Shown: positions 52,149 through 60,804 of the stretch, one piece after another
Position numbering within the stretch: the first letter of the stretch is position 1
Layout of the letters: the number at the start of each line of letters is the position of its first letter
Origin: Pseudohalocynthiibacter aestuariivivens
Lineage (GTDB): Bacteria; Pseudomonadota; Alphaproteobacteria; Rhodobacterales; Rhodobacteraceae
Assembly: GCF_018457175.1 (NCBI RefSeq)
Contig: NZ_JAGFNU010000001.1
Span: 248,001 to 312,000 of the forward strand
DNA: 64,000 nt
Reading direction: 5' to 3'
The notes under the pieces: generated by a model
The model's input: only the letters and a program-made list of their open reading frames with translations
Told to the model about the DNA's origin: nothing
The model's database searches: none
Program-made: the position numbers and the translations under genes

Positions 52149-52820
52149 TCAGGCAGTTGGGCGGATCACGATTTCAACACGGCGGTTTTGTGACCGGCCT
52201 TCGGACGTCAGATTGGAAGCGACAGGTTGGCTTTCACCTCTGCCGAATGCCCTTACACGATAAGAAGGAACGCCCTGCCCAAGCAGAACTGAAGCCACGG
52301 CATTTGCTCGCCGCGATGACAGACCTTGATTGTAACCAGCTTCACCGACATTGTCGGTATGGCCTATTACTTCAACTGTTGTGTCTGGGTAATCGAGCAA
52401 ATTTCCAGCGAGCGCCCGCAAATCACGTTGTAAATCGGAACGGACATTCGCGCTGTCAGTTGCAAACAAGATGTCCTGTTGCATTGTCACAATTAGTTCG
52501 TTGCCAGTGTTAACGATACCAATCTCATCGTTGCCTAAATCGCGGCGCAAATCAGCGGCTTGTTTGTCAAGCTGGCTGCCAATAACGGCACCTACGCCGG
52601 CACCAATCGCGCCACCAATAACTGCATTCTTAAAGCGATCATTGCCGCTTTCGCGCGTTCCACCAAGAAGTGCGCCAATACCAGCGCCTATCAAGGCCCC
52701 GTTTGCAGTGCGATTTGGGTCTCCGTCTGCGGTTCTGATGCCGCCACCCGTGTCTTCACACCCGGCAAGTGCCAAAGCACCTACAGTTGCGGCTATAAGT
52801 GGTAACTTAAATCGAATCAT
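52149..52820 (-). CDS. OmpA family outer-membrane lipoprotein (YiaD-like)
   Basis: A 223-residue lipoprotein. The signal peptide ends with the lipobox L-A-L-A-G-C, so lipid attaches at about Cys21. A Gly/Ala-rich glycine-zipper region (A-L-I-G-A-G-I-G-A-L-L-G-G and G-G-A-I-G-A-G-V-G-A-V-I-G) follows. The C-terminal OmpA domain has the peptidoglycan-binding motif V-I-G-H-T-D-N-V-G-E-A-G-Y-N-Q-G-L-S and N-R-R-V-E-I. It links the outer membrane to the wall. ATG 52820 has GAGG upstream; the frame extends to 52856 without support. Confidence 0.94.
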   Translation of the reverse strand: MIRFKLPLIAATVGALALAGCEDTGGGIRTADGDPNRTANGALIGAGIGALLGGTRESGNDRFKNAVIGGAIGAGVGAVIGSQLDKQAADLRRDLGNDEIGIVNTGNELIVTMQQDILFATDSANVRSDLQRDLRALAGNLLDYPDTTVEVIGHTDNVGEAGYNQGLSSRRANAVASVLLGQGVPSYRVRAFGRGESQPVASNLTSEGRSQNRRVEIVIRPTA

Positions 52821-52933
52821 AATCTGCCTCATAAACTCTGAGTACTCTGCGTACACTCACTGCTTAATACATTGGGCGATGTTATCGAATAACAAGCCCT
52901 TTTTCTTGGCGATAAACCGCCAACAGGAGGTTT

Positions 52934-53764
52934 TCAGGCCGATTCCGAGCGTGCAGATTCCCAAGCCAGCATGGCGCGTTTGACCGGCAAGCCCCAATGA
53001 TACCCCCCAAGCCCGCCGGATTTTCTTAGCGCGCGGTGACAGGGAATAAGCCAACTGACAGGGTTACGGCCAACGGCTGTTCCCACTGCCCGCGCAGCGC
53101 GTGGCGCACCAACGGCCTGCGCGATTTCGGAATAAGTTGAGACATGACCTGAAGGGATTGAGAGCAATGCCTCCCAGACTTTGATTTGCAGTGGTGCACC
53201 TATAAGGACAAGCCTCGTTTCAGTTCCACCAAGCGCACCGTCAATCCAAGGCTGCAGATATTGTGGGGCCTCTATAAATGTCGCCTTTGGCCATCTCGAG
53301 GTCATGTCCTCCATTGCATGTTCGCGCCCGCATTCCGAAGTGAACGCCAGCCCGCAGAGGCCTTTGTCCGTTCCCATGGCAAGCATCTCGCCAAAGGGGC
53401 CATCGAACCAACCCCAATATATCGTCAGGCCTGTGCCACGCGCCGCGTAGGTTCCGGGGCTCATCGCTTCCCATTTGATAAACAGGTCATGCAACCGACC
53501 ACCACCAGAGAGACCTGTCGCATGTGCGGTATCAAGCACTGTGAACCTATCCCGCAGCAAGGTTTTTGCGTGACCAAGCGCAAGATATTGCTGGTAGCGT
53601 TTTGGCGAAACACCAACCCAACGGCTGAAAACACGCTGAAAATGCGCTGGGCTCATGTTCATGCGCTTGGCAAGATCATCCAGCGATAGCGGTTGATCCG
53701 CGCTGTCGATCTCATCCAGTGCGCGGCGGATGAGGTTAAAATGATAGCTGTCTTCGGTCTGCAT
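52934..53764 (-). CDS. Ada-like fusion: AraC-type HTH plus methylated-DNA-cysteine methyltransferase
   Basis: A 276-residue protein. The N-terminal 100 residues form an AraC DNA-binding domain (L-A-K-R-M-N-M-S-P-A-H-F-Q-R-V-F). The C-terminal domain is an O6-alkylguanine-DNA alkyltransferase with the active-site Cys in W-L-I-P-C-H-R and the preceding V-G-R-N-P-V-S. The N-terminal Cys-rich phosphotriester-repair domain of E. coli Ada is missing, so this is the short form common in alphaproteobacteria. It repairs alkylated guanine and may activate genes. ATG 53764 has GGAG. Divergent from nth, another repair gene. Confidence 0.94.
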   Translation of the reverse strand: MQTEDSYHFNLIRRALDEIDSADQPLSLDDLAKRMNMSPAHFQRVFSRWVGVSPKRYQQYLALGHAKTLLRDRFTVLDTAHATGLSGGGRLHDLFIKWEAMSPGTYAARGTGLTIYWGWFDGPFGEMLAMGTDKGLCGLAFTSECGREHAMEDMTSRWPKATFIEAPQYLQPWIDGALGGTETRLVLIGAPLQIKVWEALLSIPSGHVSTYSEIAQAVGAPRAARAVGTAVGRNPVSWLIPCHRALRKSGGLGGYHWGLPVKRAMLAWESARSESA

Positions 53765-53877
53765 CTGGTCGCTCCGTCTTTGGTAAACAGGATAGGTTAG
53801 GCAGGGGGCCAATGCGACCCGAAAGCTGCGCCATCGACGGGCTGGACGGCAGGTGCGCGCTTGTGCATACCTCTGGC

Positions 53878-54522
53878 ATGGCAAAGCAATTAGACTATCA
53901 TACGATATATGAAATATTCACCCGGTTTCGGGACGCGGAACCCGAACCAAAAGGTGAATTGGATCATACCAACGCCTATACGTTGGTGGTTGCGGTCGCG
54001 CTAAGCGCCCAAGCGACGGATGTGGGTGTGAACAAAGCGACGAAGGAATTGTTCAAGATCGCGGATACGCCGGAAAAAATGCTGGCGTTGGGGATTGATG
54101 GCTTAACCGAGCATATAAAAACCATCGGCCTTTTCCGTCAGAAAGCGAAGAATGTCATCAAGCTCAGCCAGATATTGGTTGATGAATATGATGGTGTTGT
54201 GCCGTCTTCCCGCGCAGCATTGATTTCGCTTCCGGGCGTAGGGCGTAAAACCGCGAATGTTGTTTTGAACATGTGGTTCAAGCAGCCAGCACAGGCCGTT
54301 GATACACATATTTTCCGTATCGGAAACCGGACCGGTATTGCGCCGGGTAAAGATGTTGACGCGGTTGAGCGCGCTATTGAAGACAACATTCCAGCGGAAT
54401 TTTTGCAGCACGCTCATCATTGGTTGATTCTGCATGGGCGCTATGTTTGTAAGGCTCGCAAACCCATGTGCGGTAATTGCATTCTGCGTGATCTCTGCCC
54501 TTTTGAGGAAAAAAATCTATGA
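53878..54522 (+). CDS. nth: Endonuclease III
   Basis: A 214-residue DNA glycosylase/AP lyase for oxidised pyrimidines. The helix-hairpin-helix is L-P-G-V-G-R-K-T-A-N-V-V with the catalytic Lys, the catalytic Asp is in A-V-D-T-H-I-F-R, and the iron-sulfur cluster Cys follow the C-x6-C-x2-C-x5-C spacing at the C-terminus. I use ATG 53878; the frame is open to 53812. It overlaps the kinase start by four bases. Confidence 0.96.
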   Translation: MAKQLDYHTIYEIFTRFRDAEPEPKGELDHTNAYTLVVAVALSAQATDVGVNKATKELFKIADTPEKMLALGIDGLTEHIKTIGLFRQKAKNVIKLSQILVDEYDGVVPSSRAALISLPGVGRKTANVVLNMWFKQPAQAVDTHIFRIGNRTGIAPGKDVDAVERAIEDNIPAEFLQHAHHWLILHGRYVCKARKPMCGNCILRDLCPFEEKNL

Positions 54523-55511
54523 CGAAAAAGTATCAGGTTGTCGGCATCGGAAACGCGATTGTCGATGTGCTTACACAGTCTGACGATAACTTTCTGGAAA
54601 ACATGGGCATCCAGAAAGGCATCATGCAACTGGTGGAGCGTGACCGCGCAGAAACCTTGTACGGAGCAATGAACGGTCGGACGCAAGCACCGGGAGGTTC
54701 GGTTGCAAATACGCTTGCCGGGCTTGGAAGTCTTGGGCTGACGACGGCCTTTATGGGGCGTGTGCATGATGATGACCTCGGTAAGTTTTATGCGCGTTCA
54801 ATGGCTGATGAGGGAACGGATTTCGTAAACCCCCCTGTCGCCGGAGGAGAGCTGCCAACGTCACGTAGTATGATCTTTGTGTCCCCAGACGGCGAAAGGT
54901 CGATGAACACATACCTAGGCATCTCGGCGGAACTTGGCCCTCAGGACGTTTCGGCGGACGTGGCCGCAGACGCGGAGTTGTTGTTTCTTGAAGGCTATCT
55001 TTACGACAAAGACAAAGGCAAAGCTGCTTTTGCCGCTGCTGCGCGCGCTTGTCGGGCGGCAGGTGGCAAGGCTGGGATCGCATTATCCGACCCGTTTTGT
55101 GTCAACCGGCACCGGGCAGATTTTCGTCAGCTTGTAAAAGGCGAAATGGACTATGTGATTGGCAATCAGGATGAATGGGTTTCGCTTTACGAAGCCAATG
55201 ATCTTGAAGACGCACTGGCGCAAGCACGCATCGATTGCGGCACGGTTGTTTGTACACGCAGTGGTGAGCCTGTCGTTCTGATTCGCGGTGATGAACGCGC
55301 CGAGGTTCCTGTTGAAACAATCACGCCCGTTGATGCGACAGGGGCGGGTGACCAGTTTGCAGCGGGTTTCCTCTATGGTTTGTCCACCGGACAGTCACTG
55401 GAAAACTGTGGACGCATGGGCTGCATTGCGGCATCAGAAGTGATCCGACACATGGGGGCGCGGCCCCAAGCGAACGTCAGAAAAAGCTTTGAAATGAGTG
55501 GGCTGATCTGA
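54519..55511 (+). CDS. PfkB family carbohydrate/adenosine kinase
   Basis: A 330-residue ribokinase-fold enzyme. It has G-I-G-N-A-I-V-D-V-L near the N-terminus, G-G-S-V-A-N-T-L-A-G-L-G, and the PfkB signature D-A-T-G-A-G-D-Q-F-A-A-G-F with the catalytic Asp. The family includes adenosine kinase and sugar kinases; alphaproteobacterial members of this type are usually annotated adenosine kinase, which I favour moderately. Coupled with nth (ATGA overlap). Confidence 0.92.
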   Translation: MTKKYQVVGIGNAIVDVLTQSDDNFLENMGIQKGIMQLVERDRAETLYGAMNGRTQAPGGSVANTLAGLGSLGLTTAFMGRVHDDDLGKFYARSMADEGTDFVNPPVAGGELPTSRSMIFVSPDGERSMNTYLGISAELGPQDVSADVAADAELLFLEGYLYDKDKGKAAFAAAARACRAAGGKAGIALSDPFCVNRHRADFRQLVKGEMDYVIGNQDEWVSLYEANDLEDALAQARIDCGTVVCTRSGEPVVLIRGDERAEVPVETITPVDATGAGDQFAAGFLYGLSTGQSLENCGRMGCIAASEVIRHMGARPQANVRKSFEMSGLI

Positions 55512-55737
55512 CGGGGAGGTTCTGCGGAAGCAAAGGTTTGCTGCATGTGTGCAAATTATGCTTTTAGGCTTTGAACTGAAAGCGGACGGGTTAAAACGAA
55601 TGAGTTCGCTGAACTAACGCAGTTTTTAATGAACAGCGCATCTCCGTTTTTGTTTGGCTAACGTTTTTGGCGAAAGGTTTAGCAAGGACAGGAATACCCG
55701 ACTTGCCAAAGGCCCTACCTATGCATTTAGTGGCTTC

Positions 55738-56444
55738 ATGTTGTCGCGTACGTTATTCTGGCTTTTCTTCGTGTTCTGGGTCGCGTCGGTCATCTATAGG
55801 ATGGTACTGACTGCGGTTACCTATACCTATTCTTTCGATGTGGCACGTGCCTACTGGGGTATGCGGTTCTTCAACCTTCACCTTTTTTGGAATTTGCAGT
55901 ATTGGCGGGTTTGGGGTGTATTGTCCATTTCAAGCCGAAAACATGGACAGGGCTAAGATCGCTTATAGAAATAGTCACAATTGTTGTTTTGGTAGGGCTC
56001 CATTTCGTGACGCTTCGATTAGAGATTGGTTATCGTGAACGGATAACAATAGCGGATCAAATGCATGTGGTGGACTGGGTCTATAGCCCGTCTGGACGCG
56101 GCAACTTTTCCAGCAAGCGTGGACTTCGGATTGAGGTAATCCTGCCAGGCTACCGTCCAATCCACGGCGAAAGGCCTCCTGTCTATTTGCGGCTCAATCT
56201 GGCGAAAGGGGACAATCCGTGGCTGATGAACAACCACCTTCTTTCTAAGGAACCGGTGGGACCGGATGAGGCAGTTTGCGTTGAGGACATCGTGAACCGC
56301 TACTGCCGTTTTGCAACAGGAGGGGCGTGGTACATCGCCCATCATCAGGTTTCCTCTGGGGTGAAGGAGCATCTTTATCCATCGCTTGACCAACTTCGGT
56401 CGGAGGTTTCTGCGCTATTTGATACGTTCATTGAGGTAAACTAG
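55738..56444 (+). pseudogene. Membrane protein gene broken by a one-base frameshift
   Basis: Two overlapping frames together read as one protein of about 235 residues. The first, from ATG 55738 (or TTG 55654), encodes a membrane helix with L-F-W-L-F-F-V-F-W-V-A-S-V and continues to F-F-N-L-H-L-F. The second picks up at E-F-A-V-L-A-G-L-G-C-I-V-H-F, has another hydrophobic helix (I-V-T-I-V-V-L-V-G-L-H-F-V) and a soluble C-terminal domain of about 125 residues to 56444. Adding one T to the T6 run at 55883-55888 joins them exactly. No family recognised. Two separately translated genes remain possible, but neither frame has a good ribosome site. Confidence 0.65.
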
Positions 56445-56574
56445 ACGGAACCCCCGATTGTCGCCGGAGTTGGGAGAGAAAACTACCAATTCGACTACTA
56501 GTAAAGGCGCCTCACGAAGGTTCGGAAAATTCACAAGTAGTCCAATAAAATTTGCTGACTTCGTCACCGCTTTT

Positions 56575-57378
56575 CTATTCACCTAACTTCGCGTGTACCT
56601 CATCCAGGTCAATCTCGCCTTTCGGGAGCTTGTTGCCGGGATTTTCAAAGTCATACTTGAACAGATTGAAATCGCGTTTGTAGATTTCGTAGACCAGATG
56701 CTTTGACAGATCGTCAAAGTAGTCTTCGACCGGATGGGCGCGTTTCGGGCCGTGGCCTTCGCTTTCGTTAAACCGCGGCATAGCGCCCAGATCAACTTCG
56801 TGCTTCTTCTCGATAGCATCAAGAACCGATTGCATACCTTCGTTGAAGGTTTCGGTGTGGAAGATGTTATCGTAGCGCCCACCGTTCACGATGTAGGTTG
56901 AAATATGTCCGGACATGGCGGACCAGTGAATATCGGGTTCCATGGGACGCCGCCAGCGTATGGTATCGCGTGCGAATAGCAGAAAACGGCGAAATGACGC
57001 GACCTGATCAAAATCACCCTCAACCTGAATTCCGTATTTCTGTATCAAAAGTGGAACAAGATTTCCGCGATAGCGTTTGCCATTGCGCTGTATCCCGCAG
57101 ATCTTGTCGAAAAACGAAGAAAGGATGCGCGTGTAAGGGTTTCGCACACAGGTGAAGGCATAACTTTGGTGCTTTGTGACATTTTCTTCAATCAACGACT
57201 GGCTGTCTTCAAGCGCCCATTTGTGTATGCCTGAAGTTGCATCATGAATGTCGCCATCAAAGAACGTGCCATGATCTGAATAGTACATCACCTGACCGAT
57301 TGTGGAGCAGGCGCACTTTGGCACAACGCGGTAAACCACGCTTTCGCTCTCGGTCATCCAGGTTCCAGGAAAACCCAT
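56575..57378 (-). CDS. Sulfotransferase family protein
   Basis: A 267-residue carbohydrate-type sulfotransferase (sulfotransfer_2 group). The 5'-phosphosulfate loop is V-P-K-C-A-C-S-T-I at residues 19-27, and the 3'-phosphate motif is C-V-R-N-P-Y-T-R-I-L-S-S-F. It would transfer sulfate from PAPS to a glycan hydroxyl. GGAGGCG precedes the ATG. It is divergent from a branching-type glycosyltransferase, which suggests that both act on the same surface polysaccharide. Confidence 0.92.
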   Translation of the reverse strand: MGFPGTWMTESESVVYRVVPKCACSTIGQVMYYSDHGTFFDGDIHDATSGIHKWALEDSQSLIEENVTKHQSYAFTCVRNPYTRILSSFFDKICGIQRNGKRYRGNLVPLLIQKYGIQVEGDFDQVASFRRFLLFARDTIRWRRPMEPDIHWSAMSGHISTYIVNGGRYDNIFHTETFNEGMQSVLDAIEKKHEVDLGAMPRFNESEGHGPKRAHPVEDYFDDLSKHLVYEIYKRDFNLFKYDFENPGNKLPKGEIDLDEVHAKLGE

Positions 57379-57526
57379 ATTTTATTCGCCTCCAGATACC
57401 CCACGTTAGTCACGTTATTGTTAGGGGACATTTGTAACTAAAAAAGCAAAGAAATACTGTTTATTCAATGGCTCTTCACGTTATCTATGTAAACAATCGT
57501 AAGTTTATGGGATCTTAGTTTCCAAA

Positions 57527-59104
57527 ATGGCAAAAATAGCCTTTATTCTGCTCTGTCATAAAGACCCTGATGCCATCATCAAACAAGCGCAGCGTTTGAC
57601 TGCGGCTGGTGACTTTATGTCGATCCATTTTGATGCACGCGCCAATCCCGAACATTTCTTTAAAATCAAGGACACGCTTAAGGACAACCCGAACGTCACC
57701 TTCGCCAAAAAACGCATTAAATGTGGGTGGGGTGCCTGGTCTCTTGTACAAGCGACACTTCATGCGGTTGAGGCTGCGGTAGAGACATTTCCACGCGCAA
57801 CGCATTTTTATATGCTGTCTGGTGACTGTATGGCGATCAAATCAGCTGAATACGCGCATGAGTTCCTGGATTCAAACGATGTTGACTACATCGAAAGCTT
57901 TGATTTTTTCGAAAGTGACTGGATCAAAACCGGTATGAAGGCAGAGCGCCTGGTCTATCGCCATTTTTTCAACGAACGCACACACCAGAAACTGTTTTAT
58001 GGCTCGCTGAATTTGCAACGCAAGTTGGGGCTTGTAAGAGAGGTGCCGTCTGACCTTCAAATAATGATCGGTAGTCAATGGTGGTGTTTGCGGCGGCGCA
58101 CGATTGAATGGATTTTAGATTTTATCAAATCGCGCACTGACGTTATGCGGTTTTTCAAAACGACCTGGATACCGGACGAAACCTTCTTTCAAACTTTGGT
58201 AAATCATCTTATTCCCAAAGAAGAGATTGAAAGCAGGACGCTGACATTTCTGGTGTTTTCCGACTATGGAATGCCAGCGACATTTTACAACGATCACTAT
58301 GATTTATTGCTTAGCCAGAATTTTCTTTTTGCTCGAAAGATTAGTCCCGAAGCGCATGAACTCAAACGACGGTTGGGGGCACTTTACGCAAGTACGGGTG
58401 AGACTTTTCAGATTTCAAATGAGGGGCGGAGCCTTTTTAAGTTTCTGACAGGACGCGGTCGTATGGGGCGTCGTTTCACACCGCGGTTCTGGGAAACGGA
58501 AAGTACTTTGGGGCGTGAACGGGAACTTATGATCGTCGCGTGCAAGAAATGGCATGTGGCCAAGCGTCTTGTCGATAAGGTGCGTCAGGTGACGAACGTA
58601 CCCGCAATTGATTATTTGTTCGACGAGGAAAACACCGTGCTGCCTGATCTTGGCGGCATTCAAGCAACGATCAGCAAGCGTACACGTCACAGACGCGCGC
58701 TCATGCGGATGTTGTTTGACTATTACGAAACGGATCGGATGCTGATTTGTCTGGATCCTAACAACATTGATCTGTTGCAAGATTTCTATGCAGACAGAAG
58801 CAAAACCAAACTGCTCGAAATTGATTGCGATTTTACAGATGAATATCTGATTGGGCACGCAAAAAGGGTTGGATTGGCAGGGGAACGAACGTCGCAAGAA
58901 ACATTGGATCGCCTTTTGCCAACAATCCGGTTTGATGTCTTGTTCGAAAGTGACGCGCTGCGGGATGCAAATTTCCCCAGGTATTACCGTTTACGAGAGT
59001 CTGCATCCGTCGAAGAAAACACTGTTCACCTCGCAGAGTTTTTCGATATTTCCGAAGAAAAAGCGCATGAAATCGCCAATACCACCCATCTGTTCGCTGA
59101 CTGA
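57527..59104 (+). CDS. Core-2/I-branching-type glycosyltransferase with C-terminal DUF5928-like domain
   Basis: A 525-residue protein. The first 300 residues match the beta-1,6-N-acetylglucosaminyltransferase family (GT14): I-A-F-I-L-L-C-H-K-D-P at the start, F-Y-M-L-S-G-D-C-M-A-I-K, G-S-Q-W-W-C-L-R-R and W-I-P-D-E-T-F-F-Q-T. The C-terminal 220 residues form a domain seen in Rhodobacterales relatives (DUF5928) with no known role; parts such as V-A-C-K-K-W-H-V-A-K-R-L look nucleotide-binding-like. No signal peptide or membrane helix. It likely acts in the cytoplasm on a surface glycan, together with the divergent sulfotransferase. Confidence 0.9.
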   Translation: MAKIAFILLCHKDPDAIIKQAQRLTAAGDFMSIHFDARANPEHFFKIKDTLKDNPNVTFAKKRIKCGWGAWSLVQATLHAVEAAVETFPRATHFYMLSGDCMAIKSAEYAHEFLDSNDVDYIESFDFFESDWIKTGMKAERLVYRHFFNERTHQKLFYGSLNLQRKLGLVREVPSDLQIMIGSQWWCLRRRTIEWILDFIKSRTDVMRFFKTTWIPDETFFQTLVNHLIPKEEIESRTLTFLVFSDYGMPATFYNDHYDLLLSQNFLFARKISPEAHELKRRLGALYASTGETFQISNEGRSLFKFLTGRGRMGRRFTPRFWETESTLGRERELMIVACKKWHVAKRLVDKVRQVTNVPAIDYLFDEENTVLPDLGGIQATISKRTRHRRALMRMLFDYYETDRMLICLDPNNIDLLQDFYADRSKTKLLEIDCDFTDEYLIGHAKRVGLAGERTSQETLDRLLPTIRFDVLFESDALRDANFPRYYRLRESASVEENTVHLAEFFDISEEKAHEIANTTHLFAD

Positions 59105-59112
59105 GAAACCAA

Positions 59113-59493
59113 ATGAGCTATGTTTACGATGACCAGAATATTTTCGCGAAAATTTTGCTGGGCGAAATTCCAAATGATACGGTTTTGGAAACTGAATATA
59201 GTTTGGCGTTTCGCGATATCGCGCCGCAGGCTCCGGACCATGTTCTGATAATTCCGAAGGGTCCTTATGTTTGCTACGATCACTATGCGAACGAAGCCTC
59301 CGATCCCGAAATCGTAGATTTTACCCGGACAATTGGCAAAGTCTGTTTAATGCTTGGCATTGATCCCGTCTCAGGTGGTAAGGGCTACAGAGTCATATCC
59401 AATACCGGTAAAAACGGCGTGCAAGATGTCCAACATTTACATGTCCATGTACTTGCAGGACGCTCCTTAGGGCCAATGCTTCGGCAGGGTTGA
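59113..59493 (+). CDS. HIT family nucleotide-binding protein
   Basis: A 126-residue histidine-triad protein. The catalytic motif reads H-L-H-V-H-V-L (H-x-H-x-H), preceded by N-T-G-K-N-G-V-Q-D-V-Q and the N-terminal I-F-A-K-I-L-L-G-E-I-P. HIT proteins of the Hint branch hydrolyse phosphoramidates of AMP. It begins eight bases after the glycosyltransferase stop, so it may be co-transcribed. Confidence 0.95.
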   Translation: MSYVYDDQNIFAKILLGEIPNDTVLETEYSLAFRDIAPQAPDHVLIIPKGPYVCYDHYANEASDPEIVDFTRTIGKVCLMLGIDPVSGGKGYRVISNTGKNGVQDVQHLHVHVLAGRSLGPMLRQG

Positions 59494-59498
59494 TATGT

Positions 59499-60434
59499 TC
59501 ACGCAACGCCTTTTTCGGACGTTAGCGCGACGAATACATCTTCAAGGTCCGGTTCTTCCGTGGCTACATCCTGAATGACGATGTTCGCTGCGCGAAGTGC
59601 ATCCAGTATCTCAGAAGCATTTGTTTGACTCGTGTGGTAAGTGAAGGCAAGCGCGCCATTTCGTCTGTGTGTAAGCGTGACACCTTTTGGCGGCGTAATA
59701 TCTGCAGCGCCTTGAGGCAGGATAACGAGCGTTTTCTTATCCATCCGTCCGACAAGAGCAGCGGTTTTATCACGTATCAGAATTTCGCCGTGATTAACGA
59801 TCGCTATTTCGTCGCAGATTTCTTCGGCCTCTTCCAGATAATGTGTCGTCAGAATAATCGTCATACCCTGCTCGTTTAGCTTGCGAATATTTTTCCAAAG
59901 CATCTGGCGCAGTTCGATATCGACGCCGGCCGTTGGCTCATCAAGCACCAGAATTTGCGGATGATGTACCAGAGCCTTCCCAAGAAGAAGCCGCCGGCGC
60001 ATCCCGCCTGAAAGGGTTCGCGCATAGGCCTCTGCCTTGTCGGTCAGGCCGATCATCGCAAGTATTTCGTCGGTTGTGCGTTGCGACTTTGGAACGCCGT
60101 ACAGCCCGGCCTGCACTTCTAGGGCGGAACGGGGGCTGAAGAACGGGTCCATGTTTAGTTCTTGGGGCATAACACCAATTGCCGCGCGTGATTGGCGGGG
60201 GTTCACGTCCTGATCAAACCCCCAAATGCGAACTTTGCCAGATGTCTTGAGCACAAGGCCTGCAAGTATGTTTATCAGGGTCGATTTCCCTGCACCATTT
60301 GGGCCGAGTAAGCCAAAAATGCTTCCGGCAGGGATGTTGAGATCAATGCCTTTCAGTGCTTTTTTCCCGGGTTGCTTCCCAGAGGGTGCGTAGGTCTTGG
60401 TCAGACCTTCGATTTCGATCGCATTCTGTGACAT
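59499..60434 (-). CDS. ABC transporter ATP-binding protein, without adjacent permease
   Basis: A 311-residue ATPase of the ABC-2 export class (CcmA/DrrA-like). Walker A is [10 protein letters not shown], the Q-loop lies in V-M-P-Q-E-L, the signature is L-S-G-G-M-R-R-R-L, Walker B is [12 protein letters not shown], and the switch is T-T-H-Y-L-E-E-A. The last 90 residues form the usual accessory domain. No permease is next to it on either side, so its membrane partner must be encoded elsewhere. The substrate is unknown. Confidence 0.93.
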   Translation of the reverse strand: MSQNAIEIEGLTKTYAPSGKQPGKKALKGIDLNIPAGSIFGLLGPNGAGKSTLINILAGLVLKTSGKVRIWGFDQDVNPRQSRAAIGVMPQELNMDPFFSPRSALEVQAGLYGVPKSQRTTDEILAMIGLTDKAEAYARTLSGGMRRRLLLGKALVHHPQILVLDEPTAGVDIELRQMLWKNIRKLNEQGMTIILTTHYLEEAEEICDEIAIVNHGEILIRDKTAALVGRMDKKTLVILPQGAADITPPKGVTLTHRRNGALAFTYHTSQTNASEILDALRAANIVIQDVATEEPDLEDVFVALTSEKGVA

Positions 60435-60542
60435 TCCAACAGTCCTTTTGGCCCGTTCCGGCCTTGCCCGCGCGTGTCATTGCGCTATCATGTCTCTGAC
60501 TTACGGGCAAAGTCTGCCCTCGACAACCTGAACGGAGCCACC

Positions 60543-60725
60543 ATGACCACTGATGCCCCAGAAACCGTCGTCGTCGACACGTATCGCGTTGCTTGTGATG
60601 GGGGTGAAGGCGCGCAGGGCCATCCGCGTGTCTGGTTGCAAATTTCGACAGACAAAGGTTGGGTCGAATGCGGCTATTGCGACAAGAAATTCGTGCATAA
60701 AGATCATACCGAAAAATCCAAGTAA
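60543..60725 (+). CDS. Zinc-finger (zf-CHCC) domain protein
   Basis: A 60-residue protein. The zinc ligands are Cys/His in [17 protein letters not shown] and [10 protein letters not shown], the zf-CHCC arrangement shared with the NDUFS6 subunit of mitochondrial complex I. Alphaproteobacterial homologues are short, single-domain proteins. GGAG precedes the ATG; a longer frame from 60474 is not supported. Divergent from the ABC ATPase and ahead of polA. Confidence 0.93.
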   Translation: MTTDAPETVVVDTYRVACDGGEGAQGHPRVWLQISTDKGWVECGYCDKKFVHKDHTEKSK

Positions 60726-60804
60726 GCAGATAATTCGGGTACCCGCCTAAGCGCTGTTCAGCGCAGGTGTGCAATGCGTGTGAATAGGAACTGGGAGGGG
60801 TATC

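Noticed and set aside
53765-53877. Ada-box operator between the ada-like gene and nth
   Set aside because: Only a loose resemblance (GAAAGCTGCG) to the E. coli Ada box was seen, not enough to call a site.
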